Of a stretch of DNA of 64,000 nucleotides, positions 42,744 through 53,932 are shown piece after piece. The notes under the pieces were generated by a model. It did not search any database. It had not been told where the DNA came from and worked only from the letters and a program-made list of their open reading frames with translations. Origin of the DNA: Taudactylus pleione (lineage: Eukaryota; Chordata; Amphibia; Anura; Myobatrachidae); contig JAUIMM010000698.1 in NCBI GenBank assembly GCA_031769625.1, positions 1,177,001 to 1,241,000 of the forward strand, written 5' to 3'. Position numbers and translations under genes: made by a program. Numbering within the stretch: the first letter of the stretch is position 1; each line of letters begins with the position of its first letter.

Positions 42744-43179
42744 GATAGCAATGGTGAGCAGTGATCTCCGTTTATTCGGAAAAAACTTTATTGATTGATT
42801 AGACAAAACGGAAATCACCTGGATTTCCCAATTAAAAAAGGCGGTAACCTAGTGTTGTTTCTTAACATGGTTACAAATGTGATATTGTGCTTTAAATGTG
42901 TAAGTGTATTGTAATAAAATATAATATTGGTAAAAACAAGTAATGATTATGTAAATAAAATGGAATGATTTGAACAACAAAATAGAGGTTTATGTATTTA
43001 ACACATTTAAAGGAATGCTTTAAATTCGATATCAATGTTTAGTCCATTCGGTTGCAGAGTCTGCATATGGTAAATGCATTCGGTTTCTTTTTTCTTCAAA
43101 GTTTGCTTTATGTCTCCTCCTCTCCAATGTTGGGAGATTTTTTGAATTCCAATGAATTTTAAATTGGTGGGATTTTTAA

Positions 43180-43509
43180 TTATGAAAATCTGAATAGTGC
43201 TTTTTTAATATTGAAAATATGTTCTGCAATTCTGGTCTTCATTTTTCTTTTGGTTTGGCCGACGTATTGGTAGCCACATTCACATTCTAGCATGTAGATG
43301 AGGCCCTCTGTTTCGCATGAAATCCTATCTTTTATGTTATACACTCGTTTTGTGATGTTAGATGTAAAAGTTGTTGTAGGTTGAGTAGTTCTCTTTTTTG
43401 TGGTTCTACATGGCAAACAGTTTAGGCAGTGGAAACATCCTTTTCTTTCATTGTCTTCGTTCTTAGATTTTGTCATTTTGATGAAGCTATTTACCAATTC
43501 TTGTCGCAA
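43180..43509 (-). pseudogene. Penelope GIY-YIG endonuclease domain
   Basis: The 109-codon frame has a Cys-rich linker (GCFHCLNCLPC) followed by the GIY-YIG-type core GLIYMLECECGYQYVGQTKR and then KTRIAEHIFNIK. In Penelope elements this domain nicks target DNA to prime reverse transcription. The Tyr pair (YML and YVG), the Arg of the K/R-T-R-I helix and the EH motif are present. It remains open in frame, but the upstream polymerase is out of frame and the element has lost its 5' end. Confidence 0.85.
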
Positions 43510-43519
43510 GTTATTTGCT

Positions 43520-44360
43520 TTTTTGTATATTATTCAAGGTTTGTCTTTTAAAAATGGTTTTAGTTGACTGCCCAGGTGGAGTATGTGCCAATGTTTTCTA
43601 AGTATGGACTCGAATACGTAATGCTGACTGTTAAATTGAGTTATGAAAGCCACGTCGAATTTTTCTTGATTTTGTATGTTTTTATACTGTATAATTTCTT
43701 TTCTGTCCATTTTGGCTATTTTTTCTATTTTTTTTTTTGTAGTGTAGGTTCATCGTAACCCTTTTATTGGAAGTCTGTTTTCATCTCTTTACTCTGTTGG
43801 AGGAAGGTTTCTTGTTGAACAGTTTCTCCTTAGCCTCCTAATCTGGCCTCCAGGAATGTTTTGTAGCCATTTTTGTGATGGTTGCTGGTTTGTGAAAGTG
43901 TGTTATTTCCACTCACTTGTTTTATATGATTTTTTTTTGTCTATCTTGTTGTTTATGATGGAGATTTCTAAATCCAAGTATATTATTTTTTCTTTGCTTG
44001 TTGTGAAAGTGAATTCCAATTCAAAACTTTATATATGTAATGAATTCTTTGAGTTCGTTTTCCGATCCACCCCAGACAAAGATGACATCGTCTATATAGC
44101 TTTTCCAAAAGATTAGACAGTTTGTATGTGGATTATCATTCCAGATTTGTTCTTCTTCCCACCTAGCTATGAATAGATTAGCGCAGCTAGGTGCGAAAGA
44201 CGAACCCATAGCGGTTCCTTTGGTTTGGCTGAAAAATGTCCCTTGATTCCTAAAATAATTGCGGTGTAAAATATGTTCAATGCAGTTCATAATGAAATTG
44301 ATTTGAGTATTAGGTAGAGTTGTATTCTCTGACAGAAAGGATGTAGTTGCTTCACATCCA
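43520..44360 (-). pseudogene. Penelope reverse transcriptase, C-terminal half
   Basis: Reading begins near 44360 with ATTSFLSENTTLPNTQINFI and continues through FFSQTKGTAMGSSFAPSCAN to the catalytic box YIDDVIFVWGGSENELKEF near 44100. YIDD is intact. Beyond 44020 the frame is broken, but recognisable pieces of the thumb (IYLDLEISI, NIPGGQIRRLRRNC) follow near 43985 and 43835. The fingers and N-terminal part are missing. Confidence 0.82.
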
Positions 44361-44977
44361 AAAAAAGTTTAATAAATACATTAGAACACCCCAAAAAAGT
44401 GCTTTAGTTTTGGGGGCGAAAAAAAGCAAAGATTGGGGACAAACTTAAAAACTAGCGAAATCAACTCCAGGGGGTCCCCCAATTATGGCAATGGGTTTTT
44501 TTGGATTGCATGCGCATGCTGAAGAAATGCGTTTTTAAAAAATTTTAAAAACGCACTTTAGCGATTTTTAACCATGCTTGCACCCATTTTCAAGTACCCC
44601 AAATTTGCTGAGACTACTTATTTTTGTAAAAAAAAAAAACCTGCTAAATGCTATTCTTCACCACTTGTGCAAAGACGCTAAATAGCACCAATTGAGAGCA
44701 TTTAGGCACCCCAAATACCTCCAGCAGGGTTATTCGGGGGTATCCATAGTGATTCCCCATGTCAGTGCATCTTTTGGGGGCTGTCAGGCTGATTTCCCCA
44801 AATCTGACAGGACTTTTTGCCGATTTCCCGGGAATCGTTCTCGCGTCCTTTGCAATTGAATAGGGTGAATCGCGGTGGCGAGCGCGATACTTTTCCGGAG
44901 GCAAAACTAGCGATGACAGCGAAAACTCCAGCATGCGAATAGTCCGGGACTTTTCGCCGGCAATTGAATATGGTCCC
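44345..44977. mobile_element. GGGCCATATTCAAT-type MITE, left-truncated second copy
   Basis: The segment 44385-44470 aligns with 27855-27955 ('gggggcgaaaaaaagcaaagattgg'), and the right end TTCGCCGGCAATTGAATATGGTCCC corresponds to the family terminus. The left end is absent at the Penelope boundary. Confidence 0.75.
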
Positions 44978-45559
44978 TAGTCTGTCTTGCTAAGGGATCG
45001 TTAGTGTTACCCCTAGCTCTTAAAGCCTCTCCACTACTATAGGTGGTAGAGAGATAAGGAGACTGTATGTATAATATACTAATATCCAGCTTCCGATCAA
45101 TCCTATATATTTTTATTGCTCCGATGTTCAAAAACATGAACTGGATAAGTCATATACAGTACACTTATATGTTTCTAGTTCATATATCCCATTTTTGATT
45201 TGTTGGGAAATGTTCAGGTACTATACTGTTCTCCAAACAGCTTAATGAAACCACCGTAGATTTGGGTAGTTTCATAAATTACCCTCAGCTGTATGATCAG
45301 AGTGATATTTTCATCCTGATATATAATCCCTTCTTGTCTCTCCCACTAGTGTCACCGACTCACCGCCACTGAGAAGATTATCATATACATTCCATTGTTG
45401 ACAGGTTAGAGTTAGGCACCCTTAGGTTTACCCCATCCCTGTCGGGATACCGACCATTGAGATGCCGCTGTCTGTATTGTGACAGAAGGCATCCCAACTG
45501 CCGGTATTACATACCCATTCTGTGTGCATATATGTGTATATTTTCGGGTATTCGGATAT
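44978..45559. other. Unassigned stretch with a MITE fragment
   Basis: 45425-45490 ('ctgtcgggataccgaccattgagatgcc' and 'aggcatcccaactgccgg') resembles the ends of the 48195 element. The rest is not recognised. Confidence 0.4.
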
Positions 45560-45875
45560 TTAGACTGTAAGCTCTCATAAGCAGTGCCCTCCGTCCTCTT
45601 AGTCCTCACTCTACACTATCCCTGTCTCCAGTGTGCTCCTACTCAGTGACTGATCCCTTCTGTCCACCTCTCCCAGCCACGCGGTCACAGAGTGCTACTG
45701 TTATTAAGTATCTGATTCTACTGTATACTTATTTAAGTTACATTTTTGCCCATCTACTGTTGGTTGGATCCCCTTTATATTGTATTTTTTGGTTACCTTA
45801 TTGTAATTCGCCATGTACGATTCTACAGGCATTTTGTGGTGCGCTATAAATAAAAAATAATATTAATAGTGCATG
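45560..45875 (+). mobile_element. L2-like LINE 3' end
   Basis: Contains 'tagactgtaagctctcataagcag', a C/T-rich stretch, 'attcgccatgtacgattct' and the terminal 'gcgctataaataaaaaataataatt'-like tail. This is the characteristic 3' UTR and tail of vertebrate L2-type LINEs. Confidence 0.75.
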
Positions 45876-46054
45876 TATGCATATGCAAATATGTTTTAAT
45901 ACATTCATATAATGCATATAACACAGCAATATTACAGAGCATATTTACATCAGTCACATCAGTACATACATAAATACACAAACACACACACATATATATA
46001 TATAAAACATTAGTATTTATACATGCACGTATATACACTATCATACATACTACA

Positions 46055-46890
46055 TGGCCAGAGGAATGTGGACGTCCTTTCTAATTGGCTTGTTTCCACA
46101 TTTCAGCCATGGCCGTTGTACACAATTATATAAAATCAAGCATACAGCCATGCAATCTCCATAGTCAAACATAAGCAGTAGAATGGGTCACTCTGAAGTC
46201 CTCAGTGACGTTCAGCAAGGTACTGTTGTAGGATGACACCTCTCCAACAAGTCAGTTCGGCAAATATCTGCCTTGCTGGAGCTGCCCCAGTCAATTGTAA
46301 GTGCTTTTCTTGTGAGGTGAAAATGTCTACAAGCAACAATAGCTCAGTCGCAAAGTGTTCTGCCACACAAGCCCAAAGAACGGCAATGCTACTTGCTGAA
46401 GCGAGTAAAAATCGTCTATTCACAGTTGCAACACTCATTACTGAGTTCCAAACTGCCTGTGGAAGCAACATCAACACTGTTCATCGGGATTTCATGGATT
46501 CGTTTTCCATGGCCGAGCATCCGCATAGATATGCCTCAGATCACCCTGCGCAATGCCAAAGTCATCTGGAGTGGTGTAAAGCACATTGCCATTGGATTCT
46601 GGAGTACTGGAAATGCGTTCTCTGTAGTAATGATTCACTCCTTACCATTGTGCAGTCTGACTGTCCTTAGCGGTTGCCAGGAGAATGCTTCATCCCCACA
46701 ATCATACTGGCAAACGTAAAGTTTGGTGGAGGAGGAATAATAGTATGCAGCTGTGTTTCTTGTTTTGGCCTGGTCCTATTTTGCTCCAGTGATGGGAAAT
46801 AGTAATATTGCTGTATTTTTATAGAACAGTAGTTTGGGCAATGCTCTTTCCTGTTTAAGCATGACAATGCACATGCTGGTTTAACCACAG
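46055..46890 (+). pseudogene. Tc1-like transposase relic
   Basis: A terminal-like TACATGGCCAGAGGAATGTG lies at about 46052. From an ATG at 46183 the protein starts MGHSEVLSDVQQGTVVG, with a helix-turn-helix-like segment. It then shows HLEWCKAHCHWILEYWKCVL (about 46570-46625) and, in another frame, KFGGGGIIVCSCVSCFG (about 46720-46770) and FKHDNAH (about 46855), all Tc1 signatures. The first catalytic block WSDES has become CSNDS, losing the catalytic Asp. Stops and frameshifts are frequent, and the right half is missing. Confidence 0.75.
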
Positions 46891-47118
46891 GTTGGCCAAG
46901 GGGCCCTCACACACAGAGGGGCCCCCATGCATTGCTACATCACCAACATGGCACTGTTGCATACTGTAGGTGAACTGGGATTTCTGTGTGGTATAATGTG
47001 AACTGGCGGCATTACAGTGTGCTTAACATATTTGTGATGCTGGGAGTATTTATACCAACTTTTTAATAACATCGTCATATAATATTGATAAATGTATTGG
47101 TAACATTGGCATATTTAT
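46891..47118. other. Unassigned junction
   Basis: Short transition between the Tc1 relic and the next hAT. 'gccaaggggccctcac' may be a worn hAT end. Confidence 0.3.
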
Positions 47119-47462
47119 AATGGGTGCAAGGTGTGCAGTCCACACGGGCCCCTGGGTCCACGGAGGCCCCTGCACTGAACACCCTGCACCCAAAGTATAC
47201 TTACCTCGTTACAGCAAGCGGGTCCCTCCTCCTGGTGACATATTCGGGAAGATGGGGCTGCACAGTGACAGCAAAGGCCCTGGCACTGTGCCAGAGTCTT
47301 TGCTCTCTACTGTGCATGTGCCATCTTACCGAATATCGCTGTGAGATGGTGCCATGGAGGAAGATGGACCCTCTAAGATGCCTGGTTGGTTGGAGGGGGG
47401 ACACTGCTCAGATGCGGAGGTCCACTGCACACGGGCCCCCTCTGGTGTTAATAAGCCCCTGA
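47119..47462 (-). mobile_element. Short hAT element, worn copy of the 63261 family
   Basis: Carries on the minus strand the same landmarks as the intact element: GGGCCCGTGTGCAGTGGACC, 'ggcactgtgccagagtctttg'-type segment, CGAG/GTAAGTAT (GT at 47204-47203) and a GTGTTCAGTGCAGGGGCC end. Termini are degraded, with no duplication found. Confidence 0.65.
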
Positions 47463-47799
47463 TTAGTAGTGGCTCCCACAAATTAGTAGTCCTCTTGCAC
47501 AAAGCGACATCCATAAAAAATGATCTGCTGCTTGGTGTGTAAGAACTTTGACTAGTCTGCAGAGTTCTGACTTCAATCCAGGGGCATAGCTAGAACTTTG
47601 TGGACCCTGAGTGTTAGAGAGACGCCTCTCCCTACAATGCTAGATCTTAGTGGGCATGCCTAGTGTGGCCCATAGGATGTGCTTACTGATACCTATCATT
47701 TTAATGCATTAACATCATATAGTATCTTCATAATTTTCACATCCTCTCATTTAACCATCATCTTCTATCAGTCATTACTGCATATTACAATATCCAACA
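47463..47799. other. Unassigned stretch
   Basis: No gene recognised. 'ccaggggcatagctagaact' at 47579 again resembles a hAT-type end. Confidence 0.35.
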
Positions 47800-48165
47800 A
47801 CCACTTTCAGTAATAAAAAGACCAAATACCTATCTCTTGTCCTCTCTTGGGCTATTTTGTGATTCCATTCTTATTGCAAATAAGGGCCCACCTCAAACAA
47901 AATGATACCTCTTCCCTCATGTGCTTTTTCCTTCCTTTACTTATATTGATATCTACTCTATACTCCTTAAATAGCACCTAACCCTTGACTCTTGCCATCC
48001 TGCTACTGTTGCAGTAATGTTTATATACCATGTACTTGTCCTGCAATGTCTTCTATTATGTCACTGTATTCTTGTTCTGTTCAACTGTTTAAGTACTTTG
48101 TTAGGCGCTGCGGAATTTTTGTGGCAACATATAAATAAAGGATGATTATCAATCATCAATTATGC
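47800..48165 (+). mobile_element. L2-like LINE 3' end
   Basis: Ends in 'gttaggcgctgcggaattttt' and 'aacatataaataaaggatgatta', the standard 3' terminus of L2-type LINEs, preceded by a C/T-rich 3' UTR. Confidence 0.72.
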
Positions 48166-48194
48166 CCCACAGTAGTACTCAACTTTGGATGTAA

Positions 48195-48475
48195 TCAGCA
48201 TCCCGACTGACGGAATGCGGATGGTCTAAATACCGGCGACTGATTCCCGTCAGCAGAATACCGACCATCAGCATCCTGAAGGTAAGTATCGGGGGTTAGG
48301 TGGAGGGTTAGGCACTAGAGGGAGGGTTAGGGTTAGGAACCAAAATGGGAGGGTTAGGGTAGGGAGAGGGCGAGAGATAGCATACCGACCAACAAGTGTC
48401 GCTATGTTAACCCTGTTGGGATCCCGTGTTGGGATTCTGACCGCCGGGATCCCGAATTCCGGCAACCCATACCCA
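48195..48475. mobile_element. MITE with TTAGGG-like interior, copy 2
   Basis: Outer parts 'gcatcccgactgacgg' and 'gaccgccgggatcccgaatt' are partly inverted. The middle 48290-48365 has 'ggttagggttagg' and 'gggagggttagggt' phrases. AAG/GTAAGTATCG (GT at 48282-48283) is a consensus donor. Related to 36740 and 50490. Confidence 0.62.
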
Positions 48476-50489
48476 ACCCCTCGACTTCATTCTATGCCCC
48501 AAAGTATTGCCCCCGGTGAATAGTATACTCTGCAGTAGTGTCTCAGTCCCAGTACATAATAAGTCCAATAGTAGTGCCTCTGCCCCAGTTAATAGTATTC
48601 ACCCCTCCCCCATCAACATGTTATCTTCAAACCCACACCGGCCCCATACATTCACTGTTTTTAACTTACTCTATTGACTATTGTCACTTCAGGGGCAGCT
48701 CCTCTGTCCGTCCCCACATTGGCGCTTATATAATCACATCAACATAAGTACAGAGACACATGGAAAAGCTGCTAGCAGACATGACCTCAGTCATCTTTTC
48801 CAGCAGCATTTGCCACGGATACCAATATGAGTTAGGTCCACTATATTCATGCTCCAGCCTCAACCCAATCAAACCATCCAACCTTCAGCTACAGTTTGAA
48901 TGATGCATGTGAGCAAAGCCTAATCGCCCAAAGTCAGTGCCTGACTTCACTAAGGTTTTTACTACTGAATTAATGTGCAATGGTAACTCGGACTGTCTGG
49001 CACTGCAGCATTTTGCGTTAGCTAACACTAAGCACTCAAGGTGGGGGTCTTGGGTCTTGCACACTCAGACGCACAGATGTATACCAGGGAAGGGCTTGTA
49101 GTGCTACTGGCATAAAGTCGCAGACGTGTGACCAGCAAAAGAGTTACACACAGACACCACTGCTTTCGACTCAGAATCAGACTCATAAACACAAATTATA
49201 CAAATAAGATAAATTGAATTTAGAAGCAGACAGACATTTTTAGGAGCCAGTGATGGAGACAAGAGAGAGGGACAACAGGGATGAAGTGTTTGGGTCTAAT
49301 GCTGCCACACACAGCCTGTTCCTACCACTTGGGCTGAGCCTGACATTAGCCATTGGCTATCATTTATTGTCAATACAATTTTATTTTAACTTATAAGTCA
49401 TTGACAGACAACACAGTATATAACAAGTTTATTGTTTTGGACTCTTGGTTTATTAGGAGAGGAGGTGGGGTCACTGATTGAGCAGACGTGTTGTCCACCA
49501 TTGATGAGCATCATTTCAGATATCTTCATTTATGACCATTCAACCTCAGGACTATCACCATTCAACTCATGCTGTGCAAACATGGGCACTTACTTGCGTC
49601 AGTAGTCCATCCAGATGTGTTCAGACTGGATAGCTCTAGCATCATTAATCACTATGGAGAAGTATACATGGCGTTTGTAATGATTGGATTATTTTGCATT
49701 GCCTTCATTGTTTAATATCAAAGCCGTGTGAACCGTGCCAAATACTTCAATAATTATTCTTTCAAATGAAGTTAATGATGTGTTTTCTTTGCAACTGAAC
49801 TCAGAATAGATTAGACAAATGATCTTAACCCACCTTATACTGCTTTATACCAGACAGCAAATTATTCTTAAATATAGCAATCCCAGTTAAGGTGAGAAAT
49901 CCATCCTAGTCGCACCGCCACTGATTCCAGTGAATCGCTCCATGAAGCTTTTTTTTCACAGTCTGGATGACATCTGGGGCTGCGTGATGCTGTGAAGGGA
50001 GGGAAGCTGGAGAATCAGAAACTGATAGTCAATCAGGTGATAATAGATACGGCATTCCTCATGGTATTCAGGTCCAGTGATGTATAATCACCCACGTGTA
50101 GAAGCTCCTATACTGTCCATATTGCCTGGTGCTGATAAGTGATAAGCAGGCACTGTGTGATCCCAGGTGCTAATCCATCCGTGTACATTCATACATTTGA
50201 TGTTGTGAATACAATATAAAGTGTTCTGTCATTTGTTTTACATCTGACAGAAACCAAAGAATCCATGCTATTTTTATATGAATATATATATCACAACACA
50301 AAGCTGGAAACAAATTATTAAAATATGTTCTTTATAGATTTATTTGTCATGTTTTCATGAGCAAGTGCATTAACAAACAAAGACTTTTCAATACAAATTA
50401 TGACAAAACAAAACTTCTCAAACAGCTACAATGTCCACAGTAACATGAAAACCCATACTTCTCTACAGGACGGATGGGACTTGCTATTT
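48476..50489. other. Unassigned 2-kb stretch
   Basis: No transposon ends, tandem repeats or coding domains recognised. It is one of the longest unassigned blocks and a candidate for low-copy DNA. Confidence 0.45.
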
Positions 50490-50990
50490 TAGGTCGGCAT
50501 TTAACGTGTGCATTATCATCATCACGGTCGAAGTGTCGAAAATGCTTAGCATGTGGACAGTGCCCATGTCGGCATTCATCATGTCTACAGTGATGACATG
50601 TCGACCTGATAGAATGTCGACCTAACATCCATTTTTTGCCCAGCATTTACTTACCTGGTAGCGGCGAATGCAGTGGCTCTAGTGTATTCTTCCAGGTCCT
50701 GGCAGTCATGTGTGCAGCAGTTCCGGTGCAGATGTCTGACGAGCGGTGGTTGTGGTATTATACCACTAACCCTCCCCCTAGTGCCTAACCAATACCTCGG
50801 CCACAGACTAACCCTAAACCTTCCGGCTACACCTAAACCTAACTGCATTCTGAGAATGGCGACATTTCACATGTCAGTATTGTGAGTATGTAAACATTCT
50901 GAGGATAGCGACATGTTGAACCACATTCTAATGTTGACATTGTGTTGTTGACCATGTTAATGCTGACCCTGTGACTGGATCCCGGATGGA
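50490..50990. mobile_element. MITE with CCTAACC-like interior, copy 3
   Basis: Rich in short inverted phrases of the type 'atgtcgacctgatagaatgtcgac' on the left and 'gcgacatgttgaacc' on the right, with a central 'taaccctaaacc' zone (50765-50845). CCAG/GTAAGTAA is on the minus strand (GT at 50654-50653). Confidence 0.55.
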
Positions 50991-51233
50991 TGATATATAT
51001 TGTGCATTAGCAGCCTATGCAATGCTTTTAGGAACCAATGTAATTTATATTTATGCATCAATCTATGGATCTATACAATTTGAAGTGGAATGGGAGAGCT
51101 AGTAAGATTGTCATCTATTTGTTTACAGCTATTGTAATTTAAGTATGTATAATAAAAGTCACATTACCTGGTGTGAAATTGAAAGGCTAAACCGTTGTAA
51201 ATATTATTACAAATTATTTACATCACATTAGTG

Positions 51234-51578
51234 CAGGGATGGGGAACCTCCTGCGGGGGGGCCTCATAAGGCCCTCGGTATCATTTGGTCTGGCCCTCAG
51301 AGCTTTTTTCTGCTAGCCTCATTTGTCTAGCAGGGGGCCTAGAATGACACCCTGCAGCCAGAATCTATACAGCAGTGCTACCTGGAGCATCCTTAGGATG
51401 CTTCAGACGGTCACACCGCTGCCCTTACAGTTCCCCGGAACATCCTCAGGTAATCACCGGCGATTGTGACCCCGCCCCATGTAACATCACGTGGAGGGGG
51501 CATGGCCTAGGCCGGGCCCGCAAATAATGTTATATATATCAAAATGACCCTCGGCAGAAAAAATGTTCCCCACCCCTG
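51234..51578. mobile_element. hAT MITE (CAGGGATGGGGAACC)
   Basis: Ends CAGGGATGGGGAACCTCC and AATGTTCCCCACCCCTG are inverted. Flanks CATTAGTG (51226-51233) and CATTACTG (51579-51586) match at 7 of 8. Length 345 bp. Confidence 0.87.
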
Positions 51579-51914
51579 CATTACTGGCATGTGGATGCAT
51601 GTAATTTATTAATTTATATACAGGCATGCTGGACAATCTAAATGTAATATGATTTTGTTTCTATACACCTGCCAACATTTTGACTGGTAAATAATGGAGA
51701 TGGAGTGTCTTTATTAAACTAATAAAAACAGAAGTCCACCGTGTCCATTGTAGTGCGCTTAATATGTTTGCCTCGTCTGGTAGTCACGTGGGGAGGTTGA
51801 ACAATTCATGGATCTTGTGGCTCTGAGTATTGTTTATTTCGTATCTCTCCATATTTTTATTTCCCCTTTATCTACCGCCTCTCCATTTACTTTTTTTTCT
51901 GCCCAGTGTAATCT

Positions 51915-52195
51915 ATTATTATTATTATTATTATAATTATTATCCTTTATTTATATGGCACCACAAGTGTTCCGCAGCGCCTTACGAAGTACATAAACCA
52001 GTGACTTACAGTACAATACAATTCCGGACAAGGACATGGTTTGTACACATTGCTGCATTAGAGATCATAACACTCAAAATAAGCTGCAGGGAGTCAGCAG
52101 TCAAGTGTTAGATGCCCTTGTGGGGAGCAAGGAGTAGAAGTAAGTATAAGGAGAAGCACATGAGGGAAGAGGGCCCTGCTCGTGAGAGCTTACAT
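51915..52195 (-). mobile_element. L2-like LINE 3' end
   Basis: In minus orientation: TTATTATTA tail, then 'tatatggcaccacaagtgttccgcagcgcc', and at the far side 'ggccctgctcgtgagagctta', the inverse of 'taagctctcacgagcagg'. This is the L2 3' terminal region. Confidence 0.75.
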
Positions 52196-52450
52196 TCTAT
52201 GAAGTGTGCGGTCTCTCCAACCAGGCCCCCTCTATCTACCACTGAAGCACAAGTGAGCGCTAGGAGACTGGCGCTGTGCCAAAGTCTACTGTGCATGCGC
52301 ATGTCTTCAGGGTGCAGAAGCCATTTCCCAGTGATTTTTCTATTGCTCCATTTACCTGGGGATTTGTGCAGTGCTGGCGCAGGACTCTGGAGAAGTAAGT
52401 ATTGAAGAAAAATGGGTGCAGGTTGTGTGGTGTGGGCCCCCCTGGCCTGC
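52196..52450 (+). mobile_element. Fragment of the short hAT family
   Basis: Shares 'aggccccctct', 'ctgtgccaaagtctactgtgcatgcgc', 'ccatttcccagtgattttt' and 'gggtgcaggttgtgtggtg' with 63261-63619. The donor-like AGAA/GTAAGTATT is at 52395. Confidence 0.6.
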
Positions 52451-52519
52451 CTAGATTGCTGCCTTGTTTGGTACTTTGGTCTGTGGGATGTATAATCCAT
52501 GGAATTGTTGTTTTATTGC

Positions 52520-52906
52520 ATGTTGTGTGTCGTATTTTATGTGTTATATCCGTATAACTGATTATTTAGTTGGGTATCTGAAAAGCTTTCTGTATTTATA
52601 CCACTGTGTATTATATTTCTATGTATTGCTATCCTGAACCATGTAGTGCACCCAAGATGGCTGCCTCACCGGTTGTACATAGGAAAAATGATGCATGGAA
52701 CTGATGATGTGTTTCTTTTGACTTGCTTATTGCTACAATTATAATTGCACTGCATTGTATTGTTGTATTTTCCCCACTATAACTATTGTAGTGGCCCCAA
52801 GTGGGCCACCGCACCTTCACTCTATTATGTACTGCTATCCTCAAATGTAAAGCATCTTGCGTCCTACTGGAGCAAAGTATTGTATAAATAAAATTATTAT
52901 TATTAA
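52520..52906 (+). mobile_element. LINE 3' end (L2/CR1-like)
   Basis: Ends 'gagcaaagtattgtataaataaaattattattatta', the 3' terminus of an L2-type LINE. The preceding 300 bases are probably its 3' UTR but are not otherwise recognisable. Confidence 0.55.
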
Positions 52907-53827
52907 TGACACAAAATCGTCCTGTCCTCCTCTCTCCAGCTCCAGGGAGATCCAAGTCTGCTCTTCGTCAAGGCTGGCATAAACCAGATAATGTCATGTG
53001 GCAGCAGTTATAGCGCTTGATTAGCTGTGTAGAGGGTGCAGGTTTTAGATTGTCATGGTAAAGAATGAACTTATGCGACAATTGACTGTAGACCCATTTG
53101 TGTATACATTTCTATATATGGAGGAGTTATATCCCCAGTGTGTATAATTAATATATATATATGTATGTATATGGAGGAATTATTATATAGTTACCTTGGG
53201 TATGTAGTACTGCATGAGTGAAAGGATGAGTGGGAGATAGAAGAAAAATGGATAGAGAAAAAAAAGGGAGGGGGTGAATAGATGGGCAGAGAAAAAATAT
53301 GTTGAAATAGTAAAGCGGGGCAGGGGGAGATGGAGGAAAGACTGGTTTTATAATTTTTGTTACCAACTATATAGATTTGATTAACCAACATGGACACAAC
53401 ATGATACAAACTTTCCACTTTGCTGAGCCTTGGAAATCGACCACACACCTTATTTCAGCCATATCACCCAGTGTAGATTTTCATGGATTCTGCTGATGAA
53501 AGGTATGATCTCATGTAAAAGGTCCAGGCCATTGGGATCAGGGAGTGGCTTCATGTATCGAGATTTATTTCATTCTTTACAGTTGGGAGGTATGTTTCAG
53601 ATATAATATTATTGTACAAGTAAATTATGAATGGGGAACAAGTTGCTAACTTGTCAGAGCATCACTGAGACTTGTGCAATGTATGCTTTATACTGCTGGT
53701 ATTAACATTTGTGACATCCATTACTCAGGTCTGCAACAAATACCTGGACTGCTAGTTCTAGTATGGTCATCACCTTTTAACGGCTGTTTTCTTACCTATG
53801 GCAGCACAGTTTACCAGTACTTGTGAA
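52907..53827. other. Unassigned stretch
   Basis: No gene recognised. Contains a TA/TG microsatellite near 53145-53172 and an A/G-rich zone 53215-53340. Confidence 0.4.
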
Positions 53828-53932
53828 CCACTAGGAGCTATGCATGTAGCACCCAGATACTCCCTGAGTGACCTTGGGTACCACTAGGAGCTGTGCATTT
53901 AGCCACAGATACTCCCTGAGTGACCGCACAGA
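53828..53932 (+). repeat. About 53-bp duplication
   Basis: 'actaggagctatgcatgtagc' at 53831 recurs as 'actaggagctgtgcatttagc' at 53884. Both are followed by 'agatactccctgagtgacc'. Confidence 0.85.

Larger units (their letters stand above)
42480..44360 (-). mobile_element. Penelope-like retroelement, 5'-truncated
   Basis: The minus strand holds, in order, a Penelope reverse transcriptase (44360 to about 43560), a GIY-YIG endonuclease (43509 to 43180) and a 3' terminal region with a hammerhead-like motif (42743 to 42708). This is the standard gene order of EN+ Penelope-like elements. The 5' part of the reverse transcriptase is missing from 44360, where a MITE fragment begins. Frame breaks between the two domains show the copy is inactive. 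Confidence 0.85.

Noticed and set aside
43180..43509. Host GIY-YIG nuclease gene
   Set aside because: Directly downstream of Penelope reverse-transcriptase motifs on the same strand and followed by a Penelope-type terminal region; it is part of the retroelement.
48290..48365. TTAGGG-like phrases as evidence for a telomere or chromosome end
   Set aside because: They are short, imperfect and internal to a dispersed MITE that also occurs at 36740 and 50490.
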